DNA of 64,000 nucleotides from positions 7,066,252 through 7,130,251 of the forward strand of contig OZ025267.1 in the NCBI GenBank assembly GCA_964019165.1, in the 5' to 3' direction. Position numbers and translations under genes: made by a program. Under the pieces are notes generated by a model, which did no database searches, had not been told where the DNA came from, and saw only the letters and a list, made by a program, of their open reading frames with translations. Shown in pieces: positions 11,539 to 26,000 of the stretch. Every line of letters begins with the position of its first letter. Position 1 is the first letter of the stretch. This DNA comes from Mastigias papua. Its lineage: Eukaryota > Cnidaria > Scyphozoa > Rhizostomeae > Mastigiidae.

Positions 11539-14500
11539 CTGTTGAAAAGAAAACATGGAGGAATTATTCACATGATACGAATCATTGGGCTGGTGTAGAG
11601 AGGTTAACCCCCTGTTTTAGATACATTGTGAAATTCACTGTAGGAGACTTTTTAGTTTTTAGTTTTGAGTTTTTTTGGAGTGAGAGGATTCGGAGTAAGA
11701 TTGAGAATTGTTTGTCGCGTTATATAGAGGATTGTTTGTTGCATTAAATAGAATCATTGTTTTGTTTTGTTAAATGGAATTATTGTTTCGTTTCACCACA
11801 TAATTTTGGCGACCCTGCCAGGACTTGGAAATTCTACGATTACACTAAAATTTGAGTTAGTTCGTGATCACCAGACAAATGCCTAACCAAGAAGCTGAAG
11901 CAGAAGAAATCGAAGGGGTTCAAGCGAGGGTTCAAGCAGAACTTCGGGAACCGGGACTGACATTATCAGCATTTCGTAAACCTGATAAATATCACGTCGG
12001 AGAAGACTTTGCGCTGTTTTCTCGTCGAATTGCTTTGTATTTTGATGTTGTTGGCCTAAAAGGAGCGCGACAAAAGAGAGCTGCATTATTATTAAATCTT
12101 TCTGAAAATGCTTTTCGAATTGCGGAACCTCTTACATTAGAAACTCAGGGTACTGAAGATGAACAATTTGGCAATTGGATTGGCGAGTTACGAAAGTTGT
12201 TTGAGAAAAATCAGTCCCCTGTGGAGCGCAGATTTCATTTCACCAGGAGGGTTCAAATTTCTGATGAGAGCGTTGACAGTTTCGCGTCAGGCTTGCGTGA
12301 AATAGCTGCCAAATGTCAATTCTTACCAGCAGAGTTACAGAGTAGATTAATTGATCAATTTATTAATGGCGTGACAGATAGAAGTCTACAGTGTAAACTA
12401 CTACAGGAACCCCCCGATAGTCTGGACGAAGCGATTTTGATTGCGAGACGCTACGAAGCAGCAAAATCAGCACAAAGTACAATAGTGGAAAATCAGAAAT
12501 TGATTCAGTCAGTAAATTCCGTTCAGCAAGTAAATACTAGCAACAGAATTTGTTTTACTTGTAAACAACAAGGCCATACAAGCCGTGACTGCCCAAATAA
12601 ACAGGGCCGGAGAGGAAGTTTTACCCAATCAGCACCATTATCTGGGAGGGGCCAACCACCAACATGCTATTTGTGCAATAGAGTCGGTCATATTGCAAGA
12701 TTTTGCGCAAGAAAACAGCAAGGGTCATATCGGAATAATTCCCAGCGGAATAATAATCATAATCAGCCACAATTTGGTTATAATAATGATAATGTCAATA
12801 GCCGAGCTTCGCATCACCAGCCTTCTGTGACACCAAAAATATGTTACGCATGTGGACAACCAGGACACACCAAGAGAGATTGCTTTTATGTACAGCAACA
12901 GCCTGTCTATCGACCGATAATGCCTCATGTGCAGCCACAACAGTTTGCTCCCCCACAGTGGATGCCACAACCACAACAAGTCGTAAGAATTCCCCAGGAG
13001 ACGCCAATAGCTCAACAAGGTGCACAGAATCAGAATATAACTTTGTCAAGTATTGTACCAGATGCCAACCGTAACATGATTTTTGCCACATTCAACATCA
13101 ATAAAAGAAATATCTTGTGTATGATTGATACGGGCAGCCCAATCAACCTCATTAGCTGTACAGTGTTGCATAGCCTACCGTTCAAAGGTACCATTGAACC
13201 CAGTGATATAGTTGCCCATGCAGCAAATGCAAGCCCAATGAGCCTGTCTGGCAAAATAAAACTTGAGTTCAACATTAATGATACTATTCACTATTTGACT
13301 TTTTACATAGTTGAAGAAGTTACAACGGGTGTTTTGCTTGGATTAAATTGGCTGATAGAAACCGAGGCAGTACTTGATCTGAAAGAGAAAGTCTTAAAAG
13401 GAGCACATGATGTTAAAATACCGTTGGAATTACGCTATTTTGAAAACTCGCATGTGAGAAAAGTGTTCCTTCCTGAAGATGTGACAATACCACCGCATCA
13501 CGAGTTGATTACTCCTGGAACCATTCAGACACCTCTTCCAACAGAAGGATTACTAGAACCGGAAAATAAAGTCAAAGAAAGAGGTCTTTTGATAGCAAGA
13601 GTCATTGTTTCTCCAGTTGTTAGCCATGTGCCAGTGCAAATCATTAATCCAGGATCAACTCCAGTTAAGCTTTATAAAGGTACAAACGTTGGAATTCTGC
13701 ACGAAATCGAGCCCGACTATGTAGATTGTTCAGTTGACATGACAATACCAGACAATGAACTACCAACCAACACTGTAAACATCGGGGAATTGTTGCCAGA
13801 ACAACGCCAAAAGGTGGAGCGTCTTTTAAATCAATACGATGAACTGTTTTCTAAGGGAGCTCTTGATCTCGGTAAAACGGACATAGTTGAGCATAAAATA
13901 GAGACAGGAGATGCACTACCAATAAAACAACTACCTCGAAGGCTACCTATTTCTTTAAGATCTGTTGTTGATAATCAGATAAATGATATGCTGGAAGCCG
14001 GAGTGATTACAGAGAGTGATTCACCGTGGTCAAGCCCAATAGTCCTCGTTAAGAAAAAGTCTGGTGATTGGAGGTTTTGCGTGGATTTTCGTCGCCTTAA
14101 TGACGTTACTACCAAGGATGCTTATCCACTTCCAAGGATTGAGGATATGATGGATGATCTAGCCGGACAGCAATATTTTTCCACTCTTGATTTAGCTAGT
14201 GGATATTGGCAGGTAAAGGTTGAGGAACAAAGTAAAGCTAAAACGGCTTTTTCGATACCTTCAGGTGGTCATTATCAGTTTGAAAGCATGCCTTTTGGAC
14301 TATCAAACGCAGTGGCTACGTTCCAGCGTTTAATGTCACAATTATTGAAAGGAGATATTGGTAAACGTGCAAGGGCTTACATAGATGATATCCTAATTTA
14401 TGGAAAAGACTTTGAAGAACATTTACAAGCCTTAGAAGAAGTTTTCAAAATATTCAAGCAAGCTGGATTGAAGCTGAAAGGAGAAAAATGTTTTATTGCG

Positions 14501-16994
14501 GCCCAGTCAGTAAAATACCTTGGTTTTGTGATCTCTAAAAAGGGGATAGAGGTAGACCCTGCCAAAGTTCAAGCTATTAGTTCACTTCCGCCTCCAACCA
14601 ACGTTCATGAGCTTCGTCGTTTCATCGGGATGATAGGCTATTATCGGAAGCATATTCCAAACGCAAGTGCATTACTTACACCTTTGAATAAGCTTCTCCA
14701 GAAGGACAATAAATGGCAATGGACAACAGACTGTCAAATATCATTTGATCGATTGAAAGAAACACTCACATTGCCTCCAATTTTATGCTATCCAGATTTT
14801 AATCGTGACTTTATAGTCTATTGTGATGCTAGTGACAGCGGAATTGGTGCCACACTACAGCAAATCCAAGACGATGGAACTGAACAGGTAATTGCATATG
14901 CATCAAAATGTTTTAGTAGAGTCGAATCTAACTGGTCAACTACGGAAAAAGAGGCATATGCAGTTGTTTGGTCTCTTGATCATTTCCACCCATATATATA
15001 TGGCAGAAAAGTCACAGTCTACACTGACCATAAAGCACTTCAGTGGCTACGTAAAATCAAATCACCCACAGGAAAACTAGCGCGTTGGATCCTTAGGCTG
15101 GAAGAGTATGATTATAACGTAATTCATCGCCCTGGTAGTTTAATGCAGCACGTTGATACATTGTCACGACAGCCAACGGTTAACGCTATTCAAATAACAA
15201 GCAGCTGGTCAATCGAAGAACTGAAAATTGCGCAGTCAGAAGATCCTGTCTTAAGTCAAGTTCGACCGTGGATACTTATGGGCAAGAAACCAGCCCAAGT
15301 TCCAACAAATGATAATAATGGACTTCGCACTCTTTATAATATTTTTGATCGTCTTGAACTTCGTGATGGTCTTATTTGTAGAGAATGGATTGATGATGCG
15401 GGAGTAGATAAATATCAAGTCGTTGCTCCAGTCAGTTTGCAACTTGAAATTATTGAAAGGTCGCACATTGATGTTGGACACCTCGGAGTTAAAAAGACAT
15501 TTGCCCGAATTCAGGAAGAATTTTATTGGCCGTGTTTCTATCGTCAAACCGAAATATTCTGTAAGAGCTGTGTCACATGTCAAAAGAATAAAGTAATTCC
15601 TAATCCCAGATGGGCTATGAAACCAATTGAAGTAGTGCCAGTCCCATTTTATATGGTGGGAATGGATGTAATTGGCCCGTTGAAGACAACACCAAGAGGC
15701 AATCGATACATTCTTAATATTGTTGATTACTTTACTAAATATGTTGAAGCATACGCTATACCTGATCAGAAGACAGAGACAGTCAGTAGATGCATTGAAG
15801 ATCTTTGTTCACGACACGGTGTTCCATCGATTATCCTGACAGATAAGGGTTCCAATTTTACATCTCACTTATTCAACGGCGTTTGCGCTCAGTTTGGAAT
15901 AGAACATCGTACAACTACTGCATACCATCCCCAGTGTGATGGACTAACAGAGCGTTCGAATGCGACTCTCAAGTCTCTGTTACGTATGTCAGCCGATAAA
16001 GACCAGAATAATTGGGATATTAACTTGTTTAGCGCACTTCAAGCTATAAGAATTACCAAACATGCGTCAACAGGCATCTCACCGTTTCAACTCTTATACG
16101 GAAGGCCGCCTAGATTACCTTCTTCGGTAGAGAAACAGACGAACTTCCAAGACTGGTCGTATGCGGATAGCGCGTTATACTTACGTGAGCTTCGTAATCG
16201 ATTATCGAATCTGAAACAAGTGGCCTTGCCGGCTATCGAACAGTGTCAACAGAAACAGAAAAAGGAGTATGATGCAAGAAATCGATCGTCGCGTGCACAG
16301 CCGTTTGAGCCAGGAGATTTTGTGTTTCTGAGAAATAACCGAGCACGCGGATTTGACGCAAAGTTTACGGGTCCATATCAAGTAATAAAACGCTTTGAAT
16401 CTGACTATCGCATAAGAAGTCAAAATACAGGTAAAGAAACTGTCGTCCATTTCAACCGTTTAAAAGCTTGCGATCTTATTGAGAGACCCCCATTCGAACA
16501 GCAAAATGAAGAAAACTCTTCTTCAGAAGATGATTCGGACATACGTGAATTTAGATTTGTACAGCCCCAGCGAAATTATTTGCAGATGGAGCAAGAAAAC
16601 GAACAATGCGATAGAGAACTTGTTGAACTTCCACTACGTCGAAGTCAGAGGCAACGTAGGGCACCAGATTACTATGGTAATCCGGTACCATTTGATTGAA
16701 CACGTTTATCTTTAATATTTTTGCGAAATGACTTTTTTTTTATATATAAGTATATTTTGAGAGGAGGGGAGTGTAGAGAGGTTAACCCCCTGTTTTAGAT
16801 ACATTGTGAAATTCACTGTAGGAGACTTTTTAGTTTTTAGTTTTGAGTTTTTTTGGAGTGAGAGGATTCGGAGTAAGATTGAGAATTGTTTGTCGCGTTA
16901 TATAGAGGATTGTTTGTTGCATTAAATAGAATCATTGTTTTGTTTTGTTAAATGGAATTATTGTTTCGTTTTACCACAGCTGGCACACAGAAGA

Positions 16995-17057
<63 letters not shown>

Positions 17058-20000
17058 AAAAACAAAGCTAAGGTGGGAGTTTGAAGATGCAAAAACTGTA
17101 CTTCTATTCTTACCTCACTAAGAGCTACCCAATTTTCATTTTTATGATCAATAACACGAATTCTCAGTTCTGCTAACGGTCCAATGTCTTCTGGCATTTT
17201 ACCCATTGCTAATCCTGTTGAAGTGAACTTTCCAACATTGATATAGTCTTCTTTTCGATACTCGTTTTGTATAGCATTCTCTTTATCTTCCAAGTTAATT
17301 GTCTCTGCCTCTGTAACTGTGGTCAAAATACAAAGCAAATTGATGTCACATGTGCATATGACTAATGTGCTACCAAACAAAAATAAATACATGCAATAAA
17401 CAGTGTCAAAAATATTGTGAAAGGAACAAGTTCTGCGAAAATAACGAATAAAGCGCACAACAAGCGCTTCTCTTTTTGCGATAAACTTCAAATTTCATCC
17501 CACTTGTGGAACTTAGGAGCGTTGGCTATCAAAATCATTACAAATGAGATAGAATTCCAATATTAAGATCATAAAACTTGATTTCTGTAAAACTCCTTTA
17601 AGAAAAATGTCTGCGGAGATGGGATATCATTATCTTTGGTGTTAGTCTCTTAGTTTCCATTCATTGTATTTGATAACTTCTGGTATTTGAGTCTTACGAT
17701 CAATTAAAACCCCTTGAAAATCAACAAATATAGGAGTAAGAGCCTGAGTATATAGAGCATTTGTATACTGTGCAGAAATTTACAATATAATATGGCAATA
17801 TCCCTTTATCTAAAGTGAGTACCTACTATGTATGAGATATCATTAATAAAAGTTCTATCCGTTGCTCTAGCAGGCACCTCCAATGTATGAAAAGGACTTA
17901 CTATTTACCACTTTCAATCAATACTCAGCTAGCGAACTTTCTTCGTATTTCCATCACAATATGGAATGGCAATTCTCTTTTATCCAAAGGGAGTTATTTA
18001 TCACAAAAATGATGTAATAGATAAAAGTTCTGTCCTTACCTTGCTGCTTTGCTTGATCCCATCTATCTTTTTTCTGTTGAGTAAGCGCCTCAACAGTAGC
18101 GTTCACTAGAATATCGCCAGGATGATCAGTCATTCCAGTTCGAAATTTAAATCTGAGAAAGACAGGTACGACCCGCTATTATTCCACAGCAAAGTAATAC
18201 GGTGTATACAGAAACATGTATCAATACTCTCAATTTTAGGGCAACTAAAGAAAGGGTGGAATAATTATGAAATGAGTGGATTACTACAAATAACAACGCA
18301 TGGACTGCAAATCGCAGAATGGCCATGGTAACCAGCTCATAAAAAAACCTAGCCTAATCACAGACAAAGTTGTCTACACTGTTACTAATGAGATAGCTTC
18401 TCTACATTTGCTCGCTTTCTGACAGGCATAACTCTATGGGTGAGCGAGCAGCGGTAAGCAACCAAGGTTAGGTCCCAAGTGGGGCAAATAAGGCAGTGAC
18501 AAGAGAACACATCCACCTCTTCTTACGCTTAAAACAAAGTATTTTACTGAAATATGTCTTCGGTAGAAAGCCCTAGTAAGTTTAAAGATCGTATCAAATC
18601 CATTAAAATATACAAGGAAAAAGCTCGCTCCACCATTTTTAACAAGCGAATCATCCATTGTAAGATAGAAACAGTATACTGGATTGGAATATCCACCAGG
18701 AAGACAGACCTAGTAGAATATTGGAACTGCGGTGCACAAAAATATTGAATGATCGCAAGAAGAACTCCTCAATGTCACGGAAAAAAGAAAAGAAATGCAA
18801 TTCTGCGGAAGATAAATATTACAAAATTTTACTATATTTATATATTAATGTATAAATTTGCTATATAGTACTTTGAAAGTCTTTGGCCATAAATTATATA
18901 CCTGAAAAAACCAAATAATACGGCATATTTATAGAAGTAACTGATCTTGCAACAACCAACTTACTTTTCTACAAAAGTCGGTTTCTGAAAGCAAAACCTA
19001 ATTACGTCACCAGCATGCGGTGTCAGTCCCCAAAAGAAAGTCTGGCCTAAATATCCGGCCTCAGCAGAATAACGCTGGTAGGTTTCAAAAGAAGTTTTAA
19101 CAACTGCTTTGGGATTCAAATGAGCTTGAAATAATGGTTGGTTCTTGAAATCTTTATCCTACAATATGAAGAAGTTTAAACATTCAGAGATTATAATGCA
19201 CTTCCAGACATAGGTTCTCTGAGAACTTAATCTAAATCAATACATATGAATTCAAATATTAAATAAACAGTAATCTATGCAAACAATTATTGGTAGACTT
19301 TATTTATTTTATCTTGTACCTAGTCGATCACTCAATCAATCAATCAATCAGTCAATCAATCAATCAGTCGATCAATCAATCAGTCGATCAATCAGTCAAT
19401 CAATCAATCAGTCGATCAATCAGTCAAAATCTTTACATATGTGTATGAAATGCATACTGCCATACAGGCTAAACGGGGAGACAACAGAAAGGTACAAACA
19501 CTACACATAAAACGAAATTACAACAGTGGCACTTCAAAATCTCATTTACAACTAAACTACAAATTACGGTTCAAAGGGTTTCTTTGTCCATTTTTCATGG
19601 ATACGTATGACACAAGAATGGTAATACTTTCAAGTACACATAATCTGTTTGTGCTTCCATTCATAGCTACAGCCGCAAGTATTCACAGTACCCTTAATCA
19701 TATCTTACAGCATTCCCTAAAAGCTATAATACAACCTTGTCTTTTGTCACTTTGTCACTTTTGACACTTTGTCTTTTGAAGAGTAAAAGCTATAATACAA
19801 CCTTTACTCTTCAAAAGACAAAGTGTCTCTCTACAAGCTACAGTACATCAAAGGGCCTTTACTGGTTATATGACAAAGTGTCTCTCTACAAGCTACAGTA
19901 CATCAAAGGACCTTTACTTTCCATAAGACAAAGTGTCTCTCTACAATTAACAATACATCAAAGGACTTTAACTCTTCATAGGACAAAGTGTCTCCCTACA

Positions 20001-23000
20001 AGCTACAATACATCAAAGGACCTTTACTCTTCATAAGACAAAGTTTCTCTCTACAAGCTACAATACATCAAAGGACCTTTACTTTTCATAACACAAAGTA
20101 TCTCTCTACAAGCTACAATACATCAAAGGGTCTTCACTCTTCATAAGACAAAGTGTCTCCTGTCACATCTAAATAGATAAAAGAGATTCCCCAAAGGCTA
20201 GCCAGTCTAAACAGACAACTAAAAGAGGCATAATATTCCTGAAGATATAACTTCTGTTTCAGAAGTCCTCTAAAGATCTGTCACAAAGAATACGAGATTG
20301 TGATGGGCAATTCAAAGAAACACTTACAACCAAAGCTTGTCTTTTTCCCTTGAGCGACGACAGCTTACCAATGTGTTGAAAAAGCGACGGTTTAAATCTT
20401 ATTTTTAATCTTTGCTTCTGTAAATTACAATGCTTAGCATCTTTCTCGGGATTACAAACTTTGACCCACAAAATATGGTCAAGTAGCCAATCAACGGGCT
20501 TCTCTTTATAAAATGTTAGGAAGAAATTCACCATTTTCAACAAATCTGAAGATTTGAAGAGTTTACCTGCAGAAGAAAATATGCTCCGTGAATAAGACAA
20601 CCTATAATTTTCAAAATGGAATTAGAATTGCTAAATAAGGAGAAGCTTTGCTGAAGTAGTGGTAACAATGTCACACCAAAATAATAATAAATTCTACCGC
20701 CAAATTCTAATCAGACTCAAATGATACTCTGCACTTACAAAGGTATTTACTCTTCGGTCCCGAATAAGCATCCCCCACTTATCTTTTTCGGAAGAAATTT
20801 CCGACCCACCACTCTAATTAGGACCCCCCCCACCCGGCTATCAAATTCTCACGTTTTCTTAGATAAGCCTGCAAAAAAATTTGAATTACTGAGTTTGAGT
20901 TACCAGAATGGTTATGTGTAAGAAGTACGTTTTTACAAATGTTGTAGTCATGACCAAATAATGACTAAGCATTATTTCCTGAGGTCTTCATCGGGGCTTT
21001 ATACGAAACAGATTGGTACCACTCTAGAACAATTGCCAACTGCCCGCTTATTCCGATCCCCGCTGGTAATTTCATATTCCAATACCCCGCTTACTATGAA
21101 CCCCCGCGCATATTCGGGGCCTAAGAGTAACATGATTGAAGTCAATCTTGCAGTGGAGGACAATTAACTATGTGAAAAACTAAAGCTCTATAAATTTGTC
21201 TCGCGCACTATACATAACTCCACATCACTCCAACTCACAACCCCTTATGTTCACTTCATATTCTAATATGACCTCTTGATATAAAGCATAATATCTGGCC
21301 TTTTAATGAAGGGTTTAATTAACGGTAATTGGTTCCTAATCCTGCCAAAATTGGCCTAGAGAGTATTCCGTACAATCTTCAGGTAGTTCTCAGACGGCCT
21401 CGGTTCCGTAACAGACATCCTTCAAAACTTTCGGATTAGTATAATAACAAAAATAATTACAAATTTATTCAACGTTCGCTAAAGAAGAAATCATCAAAAA
21501 AACTAATATGCTACAGTGTAGTGCATATGTTAATACAACTCTATATAGGTGCAATAACAGTAAATCAAAACTTGAAATCATTTACCTATAAAACCAAGAG
21601 ATGAAAATTCCAGCATGAACCATTCATTTGATTCCTGCTGTAAAGCAAATGTTTGAATAGTACTGGCATAAGACATGGTTGCTACGATATCGTCTTCCAG
21701 CTGGCAATAAAATCGTGCCTTGTTGTGAGCATACATCATAAGGTATGAATAATCCAGATTCTGTTTCGTCCTCCAGTGAACCCTTTCGGGGGGGTCATTG
21801 AAAGTTAATGGTAGATTAGTTAAATCTGGATAAAAATCTGGGTGTGGAACGATGATCTCTAGAACACCTTCCTCAATCGCCATAAAAAACTTCTCCTTCA
21901 ACTCATTGGCTCGTCGTTTGGCAATTCTGGGGGGCTAGCAGAAAAATCACAAATAAGATAAAAAGAATCTTCACACAAATAAAATTGTACATACTTTATG
22001 TAAATAACAAAACCTCAAAATCGCTTAAATTTATGATGAAGTTAAGAATGATGCAAGGCTCTGGCTTTATCGAAACTTCGATCTTTATTCATTTGAGATC
22101 TTTATACCGTAAATACCACTATTATTGTTCTGTTCCATTCCTGTTTTGTTTCTATGATGAAGTAGCACATCCAAACAGGTCTCAATTCGTCCTTTGATTG
22201 CAAGGCTAGGTTGCAGCTTATGTCAATCCAGAATAATTTAAGAATAAATTCAGGCTCAAAAAATAAAGAAATATTAAGACAATTACGGCTCAGCAAAAAA
22301 TATGCGATGTGACAAAAAGTTCGTTAGCAATTTTACTTTATCGTAGACCATCAACATATTCGACTGACAATATCTCGCTAAGAAATCAAAATAATGACCA
22401 AGTCTAAGTATTAATACTTTGCCATGCTTTGCCAAAGAACTCAACAGGTTCAGGAAAGAGGAATTCAATTTCCCAATTCGTCACAGACATCCCCACATAG
22501 TTGAAAAGCCCTTATCCCTACACTTTAAATTGACGGGAAGATCATTCCGGTTTGCAGTCAATTTAGCGTCAACAATTCTCTATATGACAATTAGCGATAA
22601 TGCGCCAGTACGGCGAGATGCACCATCTCGCAGAGTTGAATGGAACTTAACTAAGTGACGACTACGTCGCAAAAAACACCTGGAGCAAACTGAAACTAAT
22701 TTGTAGAAATGAAATGAAATGGTCAACTGAATGCATCAGCAGATGCGTGATGAAACAGCCACATTGATTGACTGTTCTTGACAATCAATTTTATGCCACC
22801 CGTTAGCTTAAAAATGATGGCATATCATGGGAGTTTCTGGTATAACTCCATGTTTATTGAGATCTAACTTTTCTTCGTGTAGGTCATTCTGACATAATGG
22901 GAGGGGGCGCCAAGTTTATTGAACGGGGGCCATGAATCTATCAATCCGCTCCTGCAACTGTATACAAAAAGGATACTCACATCACCAATGAATACAATCA

Positions 23001-26000
23001 AAACTATATCAGCTCTGTCGTCATCAGTCAAACCTTGCAACAAAGATTGAATTGTACCAGACAGATATGATTGCCTTTCTCTGATAATAGATGGAATACC
23101 AAATGCAAGCGTAACTAAAAGAAGAGTGGGCAAATAATTGAGACATATATATATATAAAGAAAATGAAGGAAAAGTGAACAATAAGCAAGCATATTATAT
23201 ATTCATATACACAAAGAGGAACATCAAGGAAAAAACGCAGATTAACAGCAAATCGCAAAATAAGGATGACGACAAAGTAGCTCGCATTAAATAATAAATT
23301 ATGCTACCCAAAATTCAACGATGCATGTTGAGACAACCAGTCAAAAGATGGATACATTGCGTGAGGCTAAAATTCTTCAATAATTCAATTAGCAATTCTC
23401 TTCTGTTCCCTTGACACTGTTCTAAGTATGGCTGTTTGTTTTTTCCATCTTTCTCCTGATACAATCTACCTTCTCCTAAGGGAATTCTTCCTTTCATTGT
23501 GGCTTTAATCAGGTATTTCCTGGTTACATCCTTATATTTTAAGGTGACGTAAGTCCACTTAAGCATTCTGATTAAATATATCGAAATATTACGGCCTTCC
23601 AAAGAACAGTGGGCAGTGTTTTCCAGGTGGGTGCGACACCTGCCACACCCCACTCTCGATTTGCCTGCTGAATACCATCCGAAACCATTGGTATAGGCAA
23701 ACTACTTTCTAGTATCCCAGAATGCCTCAGTCTTGTAATAGATTGCAAAATTGCACAAAAAAGCGGGTATATTTTTAGCATAATAAAACCAAATGGAAAA
23801 TCGTATAAAGACCGAATGGGATTGTTTCCACATGGATTGTGGAATCGCAGAACAACACCATCGATTAGTTAAAATCAAAGTCTGTGTCCTCTTTTTTGTT
23901 CTGTAATTTGAAATTCATGTGCAGAAAAGTTACTCTTTTTTCCTTAAAGCTAGATTAACACATTGTATATTTCTTATCAATACAAGAATTCAAGGAGATC
24001 CTATTTTGCAGACTATAATCCGTGGAAGTATTTCTAATAGAGTAAAAAACTGACAGAATACAGAAGAATAGGCTACCATTCCAAAATACAATACTCAACG
24101 AAACAATCTTTGCAATAAAGGTTCACGATGGGTATACAAGTGCTAACTGAAACAAACTACTTACAAGAATATACGAGCATACGCTACCCCCATTTCAAAT
24201 ACAGAAAAGAGCAAATAATGAGCTATTATATGCATCGGATGAATAACAACTAAGAGGGCAGAAGAACTATCTGCATGCACACAGAGTTGTAATATCTAAG
24301 ATTAGTAACCACTTCTTCGTATCAACTATCTATCCTCTAAAAGGCGGGATTAATTTTCGGTAAAATTCCTTCACACTTCTTGACAGTAAGAATTGATTGT
24401 GTAAGCCTTTACAAATGGTCGACTTAACATTTTCTTTCAGCAGGATATTGGCGTGTAACGTCAATATGATTGTTCTTCGAGTTTTCTCAGGGCTCCTCCT
24501 CATTTTGCTCTGTGACTTCGTCCAACATCAGGGCCAAAGCCATATCCTGCTTCCGTATTGATTTAGTGCTCTCTCAACTGACACTGGAGTGGAGTGCCAT
24601 TTCTTCCCTTAATGGATGCCCCTTGGCACAAGGGGAGGCTCAGGCGTCCTTTAGCAAATCTTGTAAGTAGTCGTGCTAATTTTTAAGACATGGCTCCTCA
24701 AGCACCTACCATTGATTTGATCTACTGTTCTTTGATCTAGAATGCGTACATCTCTATGTCTAAAAGGGTTTTTTCTTAATATCTAGAGGGAATGGTCATT
24801 CAAAATTCTCCTGAGGCTTTTGCCCCCAACCCACACTTCCTGTTACCCCATTTCATGACACCTGGAGCTGCCACCAGCCTACAAGACTTCTAATAGCTCA
24901 TCTCCTAGTAGGAAGTTAATCTCAAAGACACTCATATTGAAGGCATCCAAATTAACTAACAGCCAGAAACGGGCCATTTTTATATTCTGGGGACTGAATC
25001 TATCTTTAGGTAAATAAATTTTCCCTCATTATGAAAATTATCTTTCAACATTGATATAAAAAAGGGATATGTGGCACTTAGTACTCAAAATTTCATATCA
25101 AAATAGTACAATGTACAAGGCATTTAATCTATTTCACAGATCAGCAACTATAGGTTGAATATGTTGTAGGTGTTTTCTCCCATCTTTGGAGGTCAAGATA
25201 CTATATTTTGACCGAACTTGTCTTCACATGAGAAGCACATTTAACAGACAAACATGAAAGATAAAACATATCTGTGTCTTTAATCCATCAATCCATCAAA
25301 GGCAAGGAGGCAATACAGCATCCCCCCAGCCAGGCTTACATTCAGAGCTATAATGAGTTAGAAGCCAATCCTCAATACATCTTAATATTTGATGCCAATT
25401 TTCCTCTAACCCATAGCTTGTCTAACAGTAAATGAATATGCATAAAGTACCAAACTCAAAATGTATGTAGCCTTGTGGTCCATTCATAACACAATAATGA
25501 TGACTTCCACCACCAAACCTTTGTAAACCAAACATAAGAAATTGCTGGTACCAGCTTTTGTTAAAAAGGCAGAATAGCTAACCAACCAAAGCATTGCTTA
25601 GAAACAACATCATATTGACAAAGCTGTTGCACTTTTGTGTGGACAGCAAATAGACTGTAAACCACACTTATCTCTGCCTGAGTAATATTTGATGAGAATC
25701 AACCTATACCTTACTTCATACATGAACCACTTGATCTATGATAAATCCTTGAGAAGAAACAAAACTATGAAATAACATCAGCTACCAAATATCTTCTTAG
25801 GGTATTAGAAAGCTTATTTCAAGCTATTGGACTAAGTAGAACAGAAACAAAGCCAAGCATATAGTTACAATAATTAACACTATCCTTATAAACTAGTATG
25901 GGTAGGTAGTAAAAGTACAGCAACCAGGAACTTTTTTTTATCAAATATAAAATCCTACAATAACAAAGCATTTGGACACTACCAACTACCGGACTATAAT

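Larger units (their letters stand above)
11594..16978 (+). mobile_element. Complete Ty3/gypsy LTR retrotransposon, 5385 bp
   Basis: 207-bp LTRs (11594-11800 and 16772-16978) begin TGTAGAG and end CCACA. They differ at one base only: C at 11794, T at 16972. The direct target duplication GCTGG is present at 11589-11593 and 16979-16983. A primer-binding site, one 1611-codon Gag-Pol frame and a polypurine tract are all present. One difference in 207 bp indicates a very recent insertion. The element lies in intron 8 of the MGAT4-type gene, antisense to it. All expected parts look intact, so it may be able to move. Confidence 0.98.

Noticed and set aside
16958..17491. Single 177-codon minus-strand gene
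   Set aside because: Only the middle (17114-17316) is coding, as exon 8 of MGAT4; the ends are intron read-through and an AT microsatellite.
24470..24670. Possible exon or pseudogene in MGAT4 intron 2
   Set aside because: Open on one strand but no recognisable domain, no good splice sites and no place in the MGAT4 frame.
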